Positions 23,787-37,165 of a stretch of 64,000 nucleotides of DNA are shown here, piece by piece. Below the pieces are notes generated by a model. That model searched no databases. It saw nothing but the letters and a program-made list of their open reading frames with translations, and was not told the DNA's origin. Source of the DNA: Rhipicephalus microplus (taxonomy: Eukaryota; Arthropoda; Arachnida; Ixodida; Ixodidae); NCBI RefSeq assembly GCF_043290135.1, contig NC_134700.1, positions 241,555,088 to 241,619,087 on the forward strand, written 5' to 3'. The first letter of the stretch is position 1, and each line of letters begins with the position of its first letter. A program made the translations under genes and the position numbers.

Positions 23787-23990
23787 TTAGGACCAAACCA
23801 AGGTTGTTTGGTTCCAGGTGGGGATTGAACCCTGGAACTTTGCGTGGCAAGCGGATGATCTACCACACGGCCACGCCTCTGCTAGTAAAAACAGTGAAGA
23901 GAACTTCCTCTGCTTGGAAATGCAGTGAAAGTAGCTTTCATGCTTCACAAACACACGCGTCTTGTATACATACTTCACAATGCAACATGA
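23787..23990 (-). mobile_element. tRNA-derived SINE-like element (second family), minus
   Basis: The minus strand reads 'acgcgtgtgtttgtgaagca', then a tRNA-like head with A-box-like 'tggccgtgtggtagatc', 'cttgccacgcaa' and a B box 'gggttcaatcccc'. Both the leader and the head match 49385-49540 on the plus strand, and the head matches the composite repeats at 5, 19 and 29 kb. The family differs from Ruka in its head and leader. Confidence 0.65.
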
Positions 23991-24776
23991 AATATTGCAG
24001 TATTAGGACATGGTACAAGCGTATATTTCTAACGGCCATCACGTCATGCGAGTATCATAATGGCTACTTGGTTGAAAGCCAGTACCCCATAACAAAAGGC
24101 ACACACGCTTATGCATCTATTTCCTGAAGGCCACGCAGAGGGTGCATAGCAAATTCGAAAAGGTTTCTTGCACTAAGCGTCTGAAGTACGCAATAGAAAC
24201 AGGATGTCACTATCGCGTTCAACTCCTGAAGGTGATGCTTTGTGGTCCCCTAATTTTTAGAATTGGCGACACAACCTGATGTAATGCGTGAACTAAAGCG
24301 GCAATATATTTCGGCTGCCACTCATGTGAAAGCCTATTTACACGAAAGAGCGATCTTTGTATCTCAAAGTATGAATTATTCAAGAACCATTCAGGGTATC
24401 TAAAAAAAGGTGGGACGGTGTCGAGTCAAATTGATTATAACAAACGAGAAAAAACATCAAATTAGCAAAAACGTTTTCTCTATGTTGTTATGCTGAAAAT
24501 GGACAAGAGAAGAAGAATATTAGGTAGTATATCTGTTTGCAGTTTTTCTTTTGGAACTGATTCTGAGGAGTGAAGCCTTTCCATTGATGGAAAGCTATGG
24601 ACCTATGTGCGTCATTAGTCCTTTAAATAATGGTTGTGTATTTACCTAGGTATAAAATACATAACCATAAATATTATATCTGCTACTTCCTCACAGTGCC
24701 CCCTTGCCTTTCCGTACTTCTCGTCATATTATATTACATGGAACACTCTGTAATTTATAGTGACCTCAAAATTCAC
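23991..24776. other. No gene seen
   Basis: AT-rich with no recognised motif. Open frames are short and unsupported. Confidence 0.4.
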
Positions 24777-25031
24777 GCCCCTTCATAGTGGTCTAGTGAC
24801 TAAAGTACTCGGCTGCTGACCCACAGGTCGTGGGATCGAATCCCGGCCACAGTGGCTGCGTTTTCGATAGAGGCAACAATGCAGTAGGCCCATGTGCTGA
24901 GATTTGTGTGCACGTTGAAGAACCCCAGGTGGTCGAAATTTTGGAAGCCCTCCACTACGGCGTCTCTCGTAATTATATCGTTGTTTCGGGACGTCAAACC
25001 CCACATATAAATCAATTATTAAATCAATCAA
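24777..25031 (+). mobile_element. Ruka-like tRNA-derived SINE, plus strand
   Basis: Full-length layout: A-box-like 'tggtctagtgac', B-box-like 'ggatcgaatcc', body with 'ggcccatgtgctgagatt', 'cacgttgaagaaccccagg' and 'ctccactacggcgtctc', and a 3' end 'caaaccccacatataaatc' followed by a short AATCAATCAATA tail. Scattered substitutions against the copy at 37166 suggest moderate age. No clear target-site duplication. Confidence 0.88.
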
Positions 25032-28012
25032 TAAAAATACATGTCAAGTGCTCCAGAGAAGCAAGAGGTGATTTATTCTTGAAACCAGGCCAAACCATAC
25101 AGTGCTCTTACACCCCGAGAAAACACCTAGCACCAGGCAAGCCGCGATGAGACTCTAGAGTAGTGCAGTCTATTTAGCCGGCATTCGCAAATATAATTCA
25201 AGACCTCACTCGCAATCTACGAGCTCAAAGCTTGTCTGCAGTGAACTAGGAGATACAGAGCTTTCGGCCTCCAATTAGAAAAAAAAACGAATATGGCTCC
25301 TTGCATCACCTCTGATCAACATAATCCAGCGAGGTCCTGCGTTGGCACCCTCGAATCAAAGAAGATGGAATAATTAGAAGATTCTGCGGCGTCAAAGTCA
25401 TCCCTTTCTCGGTGATTAGGCTGGACGACTCCGAGCCATCTACATGCACATTCACTCTACGCCTGCTCAAATAGAATCAGGCTAATGTGTCCCACGCGTC
25501 AAGCACTTTCGTAATAATAAACTTTCGTTACGGTGCAACGTAGCAGAGCCACCGTAGTATACGGCATTGTGGTAGCACAGTAAGTCACAGCATCATGGCA
25601 GTCAAGAATGCCCGTATTCAAGTCTTTATAGGTTCGTAATTAATGAATTGTGTAGTTAGTGTGTGGTTTGTAACATCCTCTAGCGAGAATAGTTAAGGGC
25701 ACTCACCCTGTTTATAACATCATTGTGGGAATCACTAAACTGCCGTAAAAAGAAGGCGGTACAGACGTTATTGCATAGTCGCTTGCAATCATGCGGCTCG
25801 AAAACTATATGCGAATGCCGTGGTTACATTTTGAAAATATATGCGGTAGAAAGCAGGACTTTTCAAGGGCACAGTGAACAAGAATATATGGAGTCATGCA
25901 GCGCAACTAGGAAGGTTCCCTATGTATTATAGTGAAATGATGTTGGTGTGCCCTGATGCCATTACAACTCATTCTCTCATAGGAGAACAAAGCGTACGCT
26001 AGCAAGAAATAGCGTAAATAGTAGATTGCATGTTAGATCGGGAGGGCGCATTTTAAATAAGCAGCCATTACTTAGATGTATCCCGCGTGCACATGATGCT
26101 GCTTACCCTAGCATTCCAAGTAATTAGAGACCCTGAGAGAGAGAGAGAGAAACATCCTAATTGACTGCACAACGAGGTTGTTGAATTTAGCTTGACAGTT
26201 TGTTTGGAGGGTGGTGGCCAGTAATTTGTCACGACCTTTTCGGGCCCAGCTAAATGACTTCCACCCGAAAACGGTAATTATTTGATGAAAGGAGTGACTC
26301 CCACGAAAAGACACTTAGCAGACAACAGACGACGCCATACAGTAAAAACGCTAATAGGAAGGGCGTTCGCATCATGCAGGAAAACAGAGAAATTATGTTA
26401 TAATTGTGATAGCAACTGTATACACAGTCTCGAAAGTTTTTTTGTCATTGCCATGGACGTCATGTACCGTATATAGTCGAAGCTCAAATCATCCTCAAAC
26501 GCATCGTACGTTCTATCCGCTAGCAACAGCTCACGAGCAGGGGCGGAAATCAAATGAGGTGGGCCATCTCAGTTGCTCCGAGACGCATGCGATACGGTCC
26601 CCCCCCCCCCCCCCTGCTCAAGCAGAAAGCAAACAATCCACCCGTCTTTAAACGAGCATGAAAAAAATACATGAAAAAAGGAGGGGGAGGGTTTCTTTTA
26701 GCTGTACCTGTTCGCGAGGAGATGGCGCGAAAAGTGTGCTCACAGCACCCGTATTCTCTTACATCAGCCTATTGTAGAGTTGCGTGAGGTCGGATTCACA
26801 TAAGTTGGCGGCCAGCCTGACTTCGTATAACATTATGATTTGTTGCTATCACAGTCATTGATTCACCTTTGCGGCAAATGTGCGACTAATTTTTATATTC
26901 TATTGTGAACAACAGTACATCAATTGCTAAAAGAGAATCATTTTGCTACGTTGTCGCCTACTTCTGTTCAGAAGAAAAGCACGAAAGTTCCCATAAGTCA
27001 ACGCCCGACAGGGAAAAAGAAAACAGACGTGTTGGAGAGAGAAATATTGGAGAGGACCAGAATACCTGACCTACGTGTCTGGTAGCCACGAGTCATCACA
27101 CACACATGCATGCCGGCATTTGTGTGTTCTGGTGTATTGCTTAAATCAGGGGTGTTATTATCACCTCAGCGAGTGCACGCCCTAGTCTAGGAATTTAGTC
27201 TTGGAGGGGCCGACAAAGGGTGAAGGTAGAAAGGGGGGATTGTTTGTGAAATTTGTGAACAACCGTCAACATTAAAAAAACGTTTACAATATCAGATGCG
27301 TGACATATCTGAAGAAAACAGGGCGCTAAGGTTAACTAAAATCTCGACGCCAATGCAGAAATGTAGCTTTTGTTGCAAGGTTGTGTTTTAACAGATGATG
27401 ATCACATGCAGTACCTCACGAAAAAACAATGCTTTAGATCAGCCATTCATGTGCAGCTTCTAGTAAGAAACAAAGTACTCATTTAAAATGTAAAATGGGG
27501 GACAAAAACTGGCATGTGCAAGCCGAAGGTGGAGTGCGTGTTCGAAACCCTTGCCTCAGATAAAGTTTGTTTTGTTTTCCTGCAGAAAGCAGATGTCGGA
27601 GGTCACGTAGAGAGAAGCGTGTGGCTAAGATATGCTTCTAGAAGTGCCGCAAATATTCCCACAAAAAAAAACATCTGCTTTTTCTGACGACTCAGCGAAC
27701 TATCTTTCATGAATTGTTCTTCTAGGTAATTGGTCCTTATCTTATATAAATTTAACACTGAAGACATATTTGTGCTGTATATATCTTAGTTGTGACCGAA
27801 CCACCAATTTTGTGCCTGTTTTATGCTTTCAAGTTTTTTGTATATATTGGAAAACCTTGAAGTAAATACTCGATCCTTAATAATTGCAGTAGAAACGAGA
27901 GTGTCACACGGTACTCGTAGCGCTTGTAAAGCGAAGCCTGTAATGATTGCTTGCTGTACGCACTTGGTGTACGCACACCAACAAAAGGCCTATTGAATGT
28001 ATTCTCGAATGC
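25032..28012. other. No gene seen; simple repeats
   Basis: Holds a GA run near 26130-26150 and a 16-base poly-C run at 26599-26614. Open frames are chance-length and no transposon motif was recognised. Confidence 0.45.
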
Positions 28013-28013
28013 G

Positions 28014-28198
<185 letters not shown>

Positions 28199-28689
28199 AA
28201 CGCTTGCGCCCCGATTTCCGCCTCAGTTTTTTGCCAACTGCGCGCAGTAGGGAGGTTTGATTGCTACTTGCAATGAGGCAGTGTACGTAGTTTTCTGAAT
28301 TTCTTTTTTTGCTGATATTAACATTTCACATAAACTCAGTCCGCAAGAATTGATATAAAAAAATTGGCAGATCCTACATGCCTAGGAATTGAGGTTATGC
28401 GAAGCATGCGGAGGGAATGGGACCTTGTTGCATTTTTTTATTGAGTGACACGTCATGAAATGACGCTAAATATATGTACAAATGTTGCACGCAGAGACAT
28501 ATGTTGAGGATTTGCAGATGTTTATATAACCATTTGTTTGTATTTGCGCAAAGATGCGAACTGTAACATGCGTGTTGGCAACACCAAAACTTGATATGAA
28601 GCGCTGATGCTCGCGAGGATGCTGACCCTGGACAATGCTACAAAAATCAGCTTCAGCACATGGCAACTAACCTCAATTGACGTTTACCT

Positions 28690-29275
28690 GAAGTGACGGC
28701 CGTATCAAAGAGTTACACATGTAATGTTTATAAAATTGGGTAGGCAGCACTGCAACCACAATTCACGTTTCACGAGAATTTGCGTCTTTTTGAAAAGTAA
28801 TTCCGAGACCTGGCGTAGCTGTGTGGTAAAATGCTTCATTGCCACGCAGAGTGTTTGGGTTCGATTCCAGCTGCAACCCTTACATTTATTCTTTGTATTC
28901 GTCGGGTGGACGCTGCCAATGTCGGGTACTTCTTAACGCTCGTGCGTCAAAATTGCCCATGTGTGTTCTCATCGTTCCTGGGTAGACGCTAAGTGTCAAT
29001 CACCTGTGGCACATGCCCGCATACCAGCGGCACATGCCGGCCCGTGGGGATGTGACATTGTCTGATGGGACGTGTTTGATGACGTGCGCGATGGGATTGT
29101 GACATTATTCATATCTTGATTAGCGCGTCATATTTGTCAATCCATTTTACCCTCCCATGCTAATTTTCGTTCACGCCAAGTTAAGGGAGTGACCACGAGA
29201 GCACCCAAACGTAAGTGGCTAGATAGATAGATAGTAGATAGATACGCTCAAAGTCGCCGAAGTTCAATAAGAAAT
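28690..29275 (+). repeat. tRNA-derived composite repeat, copy 3 (no Ruka insertion)
   Basis: The most complete copy. The tRNA-like head at about 28808-28880 has A-box-like 'tggcgtagctgtgtggta', 'attgccacgcag' and B box 'gggttcgattcc'. Then come 'cgtcgggtggacgctgcc', 'ggcacatgcccgcatacc', 'attgtgacattattcat' and 'taccctcccatgctaat', ending at 'gtaagtggctagatag' with a short GATA run (29218-29246). It then continues with 'cgctcaaagtcgccgaag' (29246-29263), the flank also found beside the GATA array at 62088. Unlike copies 1 and 2 it has no Ruka SINE in the middle. Confidence 0.65.
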
Positions 29276-29280
29276 GCATC

Positions 29281-31770
29281 ACATTTAAAATCAAGTACGC
29301 CTTTTGAAAAGTACTTGTCTCAGGTGTCGTATATGCCGCTTGCAAGAATCGCCTCGAGAAGAAAAGCATCGTGCAAAATGAAACATGAAGCCTCAACTTA
29401 ATCAAAGGCACTGGCGAAACTTGCAGCGACTTAACCAACACTAAGAGCTCGACGCTATAACTCACGATAAAAATAGTTAGCTGGATTATAGGCGTGCGAA
29501 GTTTCCCCCATTTGTATATCTGATTGATTGCCCAAGCTGACCTATCAATGTAAGTATAATGCGACAAAAATACTTCACTAAACTACGAGTAGAGAAGCGT
29601 CAGGAGACACCACCTTACCACCCTGGAGGCTTAGCATATAATTAAAAAAATACAATTGTTAAGAGCACATGTTCGTATTTGCTTGTAAATTTGCTGAATT
29701 GATAATAAAAATCCAGATTTCGAAACCTTACACGCCGTGCAACGCCAGCTCGTAATCCTAGGAATGCAACACATTACAATCATCAGTAAACACAATCAAT
29801 GCAGGCAGCACACATACACAGATCCACAAAAAAAACGCATGCTGTTGAACATTTAATATTGTCCGGGTCTTGTAGTTTGCACTAAATGAAACGTTTCTTT
29901 GTGTATCCGCGCATTGAGAACGTAAAAGACATGAAAATGTGGACATCAGTTCCTCCTGGAGACGCACATATTGTAACGAAAAAAAAATTGCCGAAACAGC
30001 GTATTGCAACATCTATGATGATTTGCACACGCCAGCGCATTCTGTCAGAACAAGACTTAATTTAAACGAATACGAAAATTGTTCGCTGTGCCGAACGCCA
30101 GTTTTGTGTAAGAGCTTTCAGTGACTATGTTAATACCGCATGACTGCGCGTTTCCGCCAAGGGGGTTAGTGTGCGAGTGGAATAATTATATCAGCTGGTG
30201 TCAGTGACCTTCTCTTTCATAATACATCACCGTTCAGAGCAAACGGAAACATAAATGATCTTTTTTACGTACACCCTCAGCACACAGTGTTTCGATAGCA
30301 GCACGGTAATTTTACGCATAAAATTTTTTAAACCCTGGTCGCTAACAACAAAAGTCAATAAAACAAGTTTGTTTGACCTTCCATTTTTTCGAACTATAAC
30401 TGAACATGATAACATTCCCGCCAGGCTTGTTATCAAAGTCATAAAACTGGTGGAAAGGTCACCAGGACCTCTTCAATTAACTGCCGGTTGGTTTGGCAAC
30501 CTCACTCGAGACAGATTACCACTCCAAGAACAAGCAGACGAAAAGGCGAAATGTCGATGTCGCCTTGCGAATTACTAGTCAAAACAAGCTACTTACAGCA
30601 TTGTTCAGCAAGTGTAAACCTGCAAGGCGTAGAGCGTAGACGTGATTGAGATCTTCTGGGAAGTTACATCGGACACACAATGGTGACTTGTATAGTCCAA
30701 TCGTGTTTCTTAACTAATTGGTATATGCTTCGCTTTATCGTATGCGGGGTAAAGCAATTTCCCTCGTGTCTGTTGAGGTCTCGTGGCTCACCGAAGGGAC
30801 ACGAATCTCCAACGGGACTCGTACTGGAGTTGACACATTTTCTGGGCCCATGGAAAAGCAGCTCCAACGCGGTACACGACACAGAAGTGTTGCTGACTTT
30901 GTTGCGGGTTACGCACATGAATGAAACTTTGTTTTATAGTGTAGTCTATGTATGGGGCTGTATGCGTTATGTGTTTTAACAGTATATATTACAATTATTA
31001 ACCAGCACCTGGAGTCGCATGTCAGACGAAAAGTGAAACATATCCAGCCCTTCATTACAATATTTCTCTCTCCCTCTCTGCAAGGCTGTAACTTGTTCTG
31101 GTCGTAGCGCCAGGTTTTTCGTCTTGAAGTCTAAATTATAGATAACAAACATGAAATCTCTAAGATCCTGTCACTGGGTAAAACGGGCCTATAAGTAAAT
31201 ATGACCCACTGGCTTAATATACCGTGCTTTGCACGCAGATTTCTACCTTAGATTCCACACCGTTTCGCCTTTTCGGTGCATCAGGCCTGTGTGTGCAAGG
31301 AAGAGGTAATGAATGCGTTGCAAGATTTGTACCCTTGATCTCGCGCTTATGCAATTACAATTGAATCATCAATAAAAGCCCACTGTACTTACACAGCGCA
31401 TTAACAACAGCCCCTATCATGCATAGTGCTGGGCACGGCATTGATAGAAAGATAGTCACCCGTGGTCATGGATTGAAGGGGTAAAGCTAGCATGGCATAC
31501 TAAAAAACGAAAAAAAAAGGTTGCTTGAAACACTTACCCTTACTTTTCAGATTCTATTCTATTCTATTTTCCTGCAAGAAAAGGCAGGTGTTCTGACCAC
31601 CGCGGTGCCAGGTTCCAGGAGCTTCCTCCTGATTATTCCTATTGTGCCCTTGTATGTTCGAGCATGTTTACATATAAATTTTAGAAGCAAAGTTCCTTAA
31701 GCCGTGGTCGTGCGTCTTCCATATATGTGGTAGTATGTATACCCACGTATCTTTTAGTCCTTGAAATGCC
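29281..31770. other. No gene seen
   Basis: AT-rich, with short unassigned open frames on both strands. The 29181-29567 minus frame overlaps the repeat end and looks fortuitous. Confidence 0.4.
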
Positions 31771-31894
31771 CACTGGATGGCGGTACTTGTGTATGATGAG
31801 TATTTGGATAAAAGATGCGAGATGGCGGTGCTTGGAGCGTTCACTAGACGGATGGACGGGTGGACGGACGGACGGATGAATGGACGGATGAAAC

Positions 31895-31946
<52 letters not shown>

Positions 31947-32050
31947 CACAGACATAAGTACAGACGGACTGACAGACAGATGGATGGACAGACAGGCCGA
32001 CAAACAGTCGGGGGACAGACAGACAGACGGACATATGGACAGACAGACGG

Positions 32051-32135
<85 letters not shown>

Positions 32136-32225
32136 GCCAATAGACGGACAATTCATGGTATACCGATAAAACCCCCTGAAGCTTCGTTGCACTTATCATT
32201 GATACCGTAGATATGCTGTTTTTTT
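31771..32225. mobile_element. MITE-like element with GACA/GGAC minisatellite core
   Basis: Carries 'gatggcggtacttg' twice (31777 and, as a variant, 31822), then 'gttcactagacggatgg', then a long degenerate GACA/GGAC/GGAT array (31847-32140). It ends with an arm 'gaagcttcgttgcacttatcattg...tagatatgctgttttttt' related to the arms at 12000 and 18056. Same family as 17641 and 58650. Open frames in the array are repeat artefacts. Confidence 0.6.
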
Positions 32226-34487
32226 TCCACGTGGTTGTCTCGCCTAGCTTATCACTTTGCTATAAGGAAAGAAGACGCTATCATAACCGTTAAGGGAATA
32301 TACACCATGAAGAGATGCTTTCCTAGAAAGACATCGAACTCATCGCGTTGTGTGGAGCCAGAATAACCAGATAGACAAAACGAGTGCGAACTAGCAGGAC
32401 AACTAATTTTAAAAGATGTACTGAAACATTCCAGCAATATCTAAGTACTATTCTAGAACAGGCTGTACTGTGCTTTCTCTCAAACAGCGGTGCTATTGCT
32501 GCTCTCGAAGCGCTTACTTCGATTATATATACAGAAGAACTGAGCTTTGCGTAAGGCGCATGTGTTAGACGTACGTAAGGCCGAAATAAGTACAATGCTT
32601 TGTGATTTTTAAGGACAAAAACAAAGAGCAGAACATCCCACTTTTGAACTTCTTACGCATTGTTGAAACTTGTTTGATGCTACACTACAACTGGGAGTTT
32701 CCGCAACACCACACTACTTTCTTTTTTTTTTCAGAAAGCTCAAAATGTTTCAATAAAAAAAGAAAAAAATTAGAAAGACTTCCACAAGAAATTTCAATCT
32801 GAAGGTTCAAATCTTGAACTTCACTTCCGTTTCGAGGCAGCGTGTTATTTACTTTTCTTACTTCTTTTTGTTTGCTTGTGCTCTTTTTTTGCTGGGCAAC
32901 TTTGAGTACGATTTGTTCTTTGCTCTTACGTTGATCGCAGTTACGTCGAAGTGTAAGTGATACATCGAAGCGTAACATCGAAGTGTAAGTAATAAACAAC
33001 AAAGTGTAGGTGATGAAATACGGGAAGAAAAACATAAAATTTTTCAAACCTATCCTCCAGGGTCACTACAGAGGGCACTAAAAGAAAGAAGCCGGAAAGG
33101 AATGAATTGCTCGCAGAAACTGCGTGGTGAAAAGAACCCAACCCAAAATTAGGCGTAAGCACACTTGGTCGCAACTTTTGGAGCAACGTGTGACGCTTGT
33201 ATTTCTATTTTCTGTTTACTTGTTACGTTGGTGATACCGCTGTCATTCTATTGTTGTTTATGTTCACAGAGAGTGCCAGTACTTCTTACGCCTTGCGGCA
33301 AGGCGAAACTGTCAGGAGAGCGTGCGCTTCGTCGCTTTCCAAAGCTCCATGAAAGGAAGAAAGGGAAACCAAGGGACTACTGCGAAATGTAAACTTTTTG
33401 GACACAATTTTTACGTGAGCGTAGTCACCTGCAAGAAGCGCAAAAGTCAGCTAGAGAAAGGAATTTTCGGTGAGATTGCATAAAAAACAAAGAAACACAG
33501 TATGACAACAAAACAGCGGAACTTGAAGTCGGAAACGCAGTGTAGTTTAACAACAAAAATGCAGAGATTCCTCAACGAGTGGCCACCCACGGGTGTGAGT
33601 GAAGAAGCAGCATGATAAAAGAACACATTTAAGCCGCAAACTTTTGCTCAAAGAGGGCCCCTGTTCACCGTCTACAGTAGAAGTGAACTTGCGGCCAACT
33701 TGAGATGCGGATGTACGGGGCTGGTGAGTGTTGCTACCGCAAAATATCAACAGAAACCGAGAAAGTACTTTTTATAGTAACCAAATAGTCCGTGGTAAAG
33801 TAATTGCTTAGGAGTCACGAAGAAATATTACGTTTGCTTTTCTCGTGTTGTAGCAACGAAAGGAAGATTAACAGAATAAAATCAGGAGCCCTACGCTAAC
33901 GTGAAAATGGGGTAAACTAGTAATGACATGTACCGGCGTGAGAAACTAACTTTCTTTGTTTCTCTCTTTAGAGGTGCAAAGCGTATTATGGTCAAGCTTA
34001 GTCGCGTGTGCGGTGTGACCACCCTTTCTGCGTGGCGCGCCTCCTTTCCCTTCTTTCCTCCGCTTCCATCTCTCACCTCGCAACACCGACGCAGGCAGCG
34101 CCTGCTCCTAGTCGATGATCACGTCCCCCTCTCATCTAGGCATCCTTCTCCATGGTGTTTGCACAACAATTTAGCATGCGCGCAGTGGTTGTGCAATTTC
34201 TTTCTTTCACATTGCGCTATATTTCCTCCAAAGTGTTTCTTTGTTGAATTCCGGGAGTTGGATTTTTATTCACGTGCTTAGCACCGGGACACTTATCTTG
34301 CTGCAGGCAGCAATGATGGTAATGCGTTCATATTCAGGAAATAGTTGTGAAACGTGGCAAAGGCAAATGTCGGGTCACCTCGGTAAAAACTAACATGGCT
34401 CTATGAGAAAGAGCTGATCGCCAATAACTCATGATCAAGAAAGCATAATTTACTGGAAAATGGTGTACACACAGAAAAAAAAGAATA
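32226..34487. other. No gene seen
   Basis: No domain or repeat relationship recognised. Near 32945-33015 the motif 'gaagtgtaagt' recurs a few times within 70 bp, a short local repeat. Remaining open frames are short. Confidence 0.4.
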
Positions 34488-34760
34488 GTGTGGCTGACAC
34501 TAAGTTGTGCAAGGCTGGGTCATAGCAGTGCTCGTGGGCACGCAACTCTAGATTTCCCACGGGAAGAAATCACCACATATGACGAAATTACTGCTTATTA
34601 TAAAGAAAATCACAAAACATGTGCGGCCCCGCATACTGACCGAGTAAGAGAAAATGCTACAATGTGGAGGCAAATACAAACTGATTACTTTTCTGGACTT
34701 TACGGATGTCTAAACGTTGCCCAGAAGTTATGCCAAATGGTCGACATTCCAGCTGCATGA
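34488..34760 (+). pseudogene. Non-LTR retrotransposon C-terminal tail remnant (tentative)
   Basis: The 90-codon frame contains EEITTYDEITAYYKENHKTC followed by PHTDRVRENATMWRQIQTDYF. This resembles the segment downstream of RNase H in many tick non-LTR polyproteins (a 'tY.EI..yy...r...ppPh..l.r.qa..lr.lQT' pattern known to me from memory). There is no reverse transcriptase nearby and the frame ends at 34760. A chance open frame remains possible. Confidence 0.35.
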
Positions 34761-36931
34761 TGCGATAGTATCCGAAACCACATTCTTCGAGAACGCTAGG
34801 GGAACCCAGCTTCTAAGATAAAGCTGTCAGGTTCCTCCCCCGACACGTGGGAGTCTCTCTTGTCATCAACTGACTACTGACATTCAGGTCGTGGCTGGCA
34901 AGAAGCCTCAACCGGCAGAAGCACGGTCAAGGTAATTTCAATTACTCATTGTGCCGCGAACGAAGTTGCTTCTCTGTAGGTGCGTTTGGGTTCTTTTTTA
35001 ACCAACAAAACGCCTGATTAGTGACTGAGAGTTTTCTGTGTTCTATCTATGATTCTCGGTGGTTACTATCTACAATTTTCTATCGACAATTTTTCATCTA
35101 CTATTCTCGGCTTCCCTCGAGCACAACAACCCCGTTGCACTGTGCATGTTACCATTTCACTACTGAGGGCAGCATTCATTTGCGCTCGCCGGTTTTCGGG
35201 TTTTGCGTGCAACGGCGCCACCGAAATCCGTGGGTTATAGGCTCCACATAACAGCCTTACTCCGTTGATGTCATTACCGTCAAAATACGTTTGAACAATG
35301 CAACGGAGCAGCAGGCTATATGCATGGCTATGAAAGCGATAGGCCAGGCTCTCTCTCAGTCCATGTTTTACTGTGCTTCATGTAAACTTTGGAGCTGAAC
35401 ACCTTTCAATGTACACATCTGCATGCTCCCAATGACTTTCCTTGGTGATTGCCATATTTCGCTGCTTTTGCGTCTATGTATTGACATTGGGTTGCTTATG
35501 ATTAAAAAAGCGCTACTTTCAACTATCTACTTCTTTTTCCTTTCTAACCTGCATTGACGAAGCTGCATAAGGGCAGAGAGAATTCAAAATAAGTGGTCAG
35601 AGCAACCAACTTTGAAAATGAATGCTCAGCCTTCGGGTACTTCTGTTCGTGAAAAAATTTCTATTTGTTCTTCCCCTCCATGTCTCCTTTTCTCATTCCG
35701 ACCCTCTCCTCATCCGCAAAGTAGTATAAAACAAGCAAAACAAACGCGAATAAAAACTGGCTGCAACCATAGGGCAGTGCATGCATGCTCAGTTGTTCGG
35801 ACGAATGCAAGCCCTCATTTTCAATGTCAGGAGAAAAAAAGAGATATAAGCCGCCTGTGTACACGTAATGTATGAAGTGTGTCCCACCAACGAAGACAAT
35901 CTTCTGCTATCGATCATGCGTAACAGCTTTTCTCTAAGTCAGCACCCGAGGTAAAGAAGTCCTCGGATTTTTAAATATCTCGTGTACAGGACGACGGGTG
36001 TACGTATGTGGGCCTTCTACACACGCTCGAACACTTCCGAGGATGTTCCTCGAAAGAAAAGGACACGCGTTATGTCAACTGTCTTGGTTCCCTCTCGAAC
36101 CGTAACGTCTCCTCATTATTCATTTTTTAAAACCTGTTAATTGAAAAAGCGAATGTCAGCCAAATAACATTATATCTTCTTGCTACAATAGTGGATTTCT
36201 GCTGCTCCATATTGGCGGTTCGCTGGTGCTTCGAAGCAATCTGCTGGAAATTGCTGATTGAATTGTGTGTGACAGTGTGTACCTCCGCGTGTTGTCTTAG
36301 CACGTGAGACTGGTGGTATGCGGTACTCTATCAGAATCGAGGAGATGTACGCATGAAAAAGTTTCTCGAAAGTTGTGCTGTAGTTAAGTGTACGCTGGGT
36401 TTTTATATTACCATACAAATGCAAGAGAGGAGCCATGCGCTGTTTTTTTTTTTTGAGTCGCTATGTGTCGGCCTGGTTTACCATATGTGCGTACAGATTG
36501 TTTTTTTTTCCTCGTTTGCGTTTTCGTCTTTCGTTTGTATTCTCACTTTCAGTAATCAACAGAAGTGCCGAAAACAAATTATGGCTGGTGTTTATATAGT
36601 CTAAGTACACTTTATCTGTTGTGCAGCCTCTGTTATCAGCAGTGTTCCTTGTGAAGAAAAAATTTCAGCTTGTTTTTATTTGTATTATCTTTTTTTTCCC
36701 ATTGTGGATGATTATCCTTATAAAATAAGAGCAATCGGACCTCTGTATATGTTACCTCTCCAAACAAGAACTTGTCTGCGGAGAAAGTTCGACATTTGTT
36801 ATTTATTATTAACGCATAATGCGTGGTTTCAAAAACAAAGAAGTAGAAAGGCCATCTGCAGGGTTATTTCGGTAATTTACAAAAAGTGCTCAAGAAGTAA
36901 CATGGTTCTCTTTTGCAAAGAAGAATTATGC
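34761..36931. other. No gene seen
   Basis: Only short open frames and homopolymer runs. No repeat or domain recognised. Confidence 0.4.
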
Positions 36932-36992
36932 GTCACTCACTCACTCACTTACTCCCTCACTCACTCCCTCACTCACTTACTCACTCACTCAC
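36932..36992. repeat. CACT microsatellite
   Basis: About 60 bases of ACTC repeats with a few CTT and CCC variants. Simple tandem repeat. Confidence 0.92.
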
Positions 36993-37152
36993 GCCTTTTT
37001 GAAAGTTTTCTTCTACAGTCTAGGTCTCTCTATATTCCGGCTGTCCAAGGATTTCAAGCAGCTTGGGCAGTCTGATAGAAAAAAGAACGGATTTGCTCAG
37101 GAAGTGGGAGAAGAAAGCGAAGCAATAGAACATTTTAGTTTGCTGTTTTTGC

Positions 37153-37165
37153 ACTTCGCTCAGCG
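37153..37165. repeat. Target-site duplication of Ruka SINE, left
   Basis: 'acttcgctcagcg' immediately precedes the SINE and is repeated exactly at 37405-37417. Confidence 0.9.

Noticed and set aside
31668..32210. Long Ser-Val-Cys-Leu and Thr-Asp-Arg-Gln frames on both strands
   Set aside because: Artefacts of the GACA/GGAC minisatellite core.
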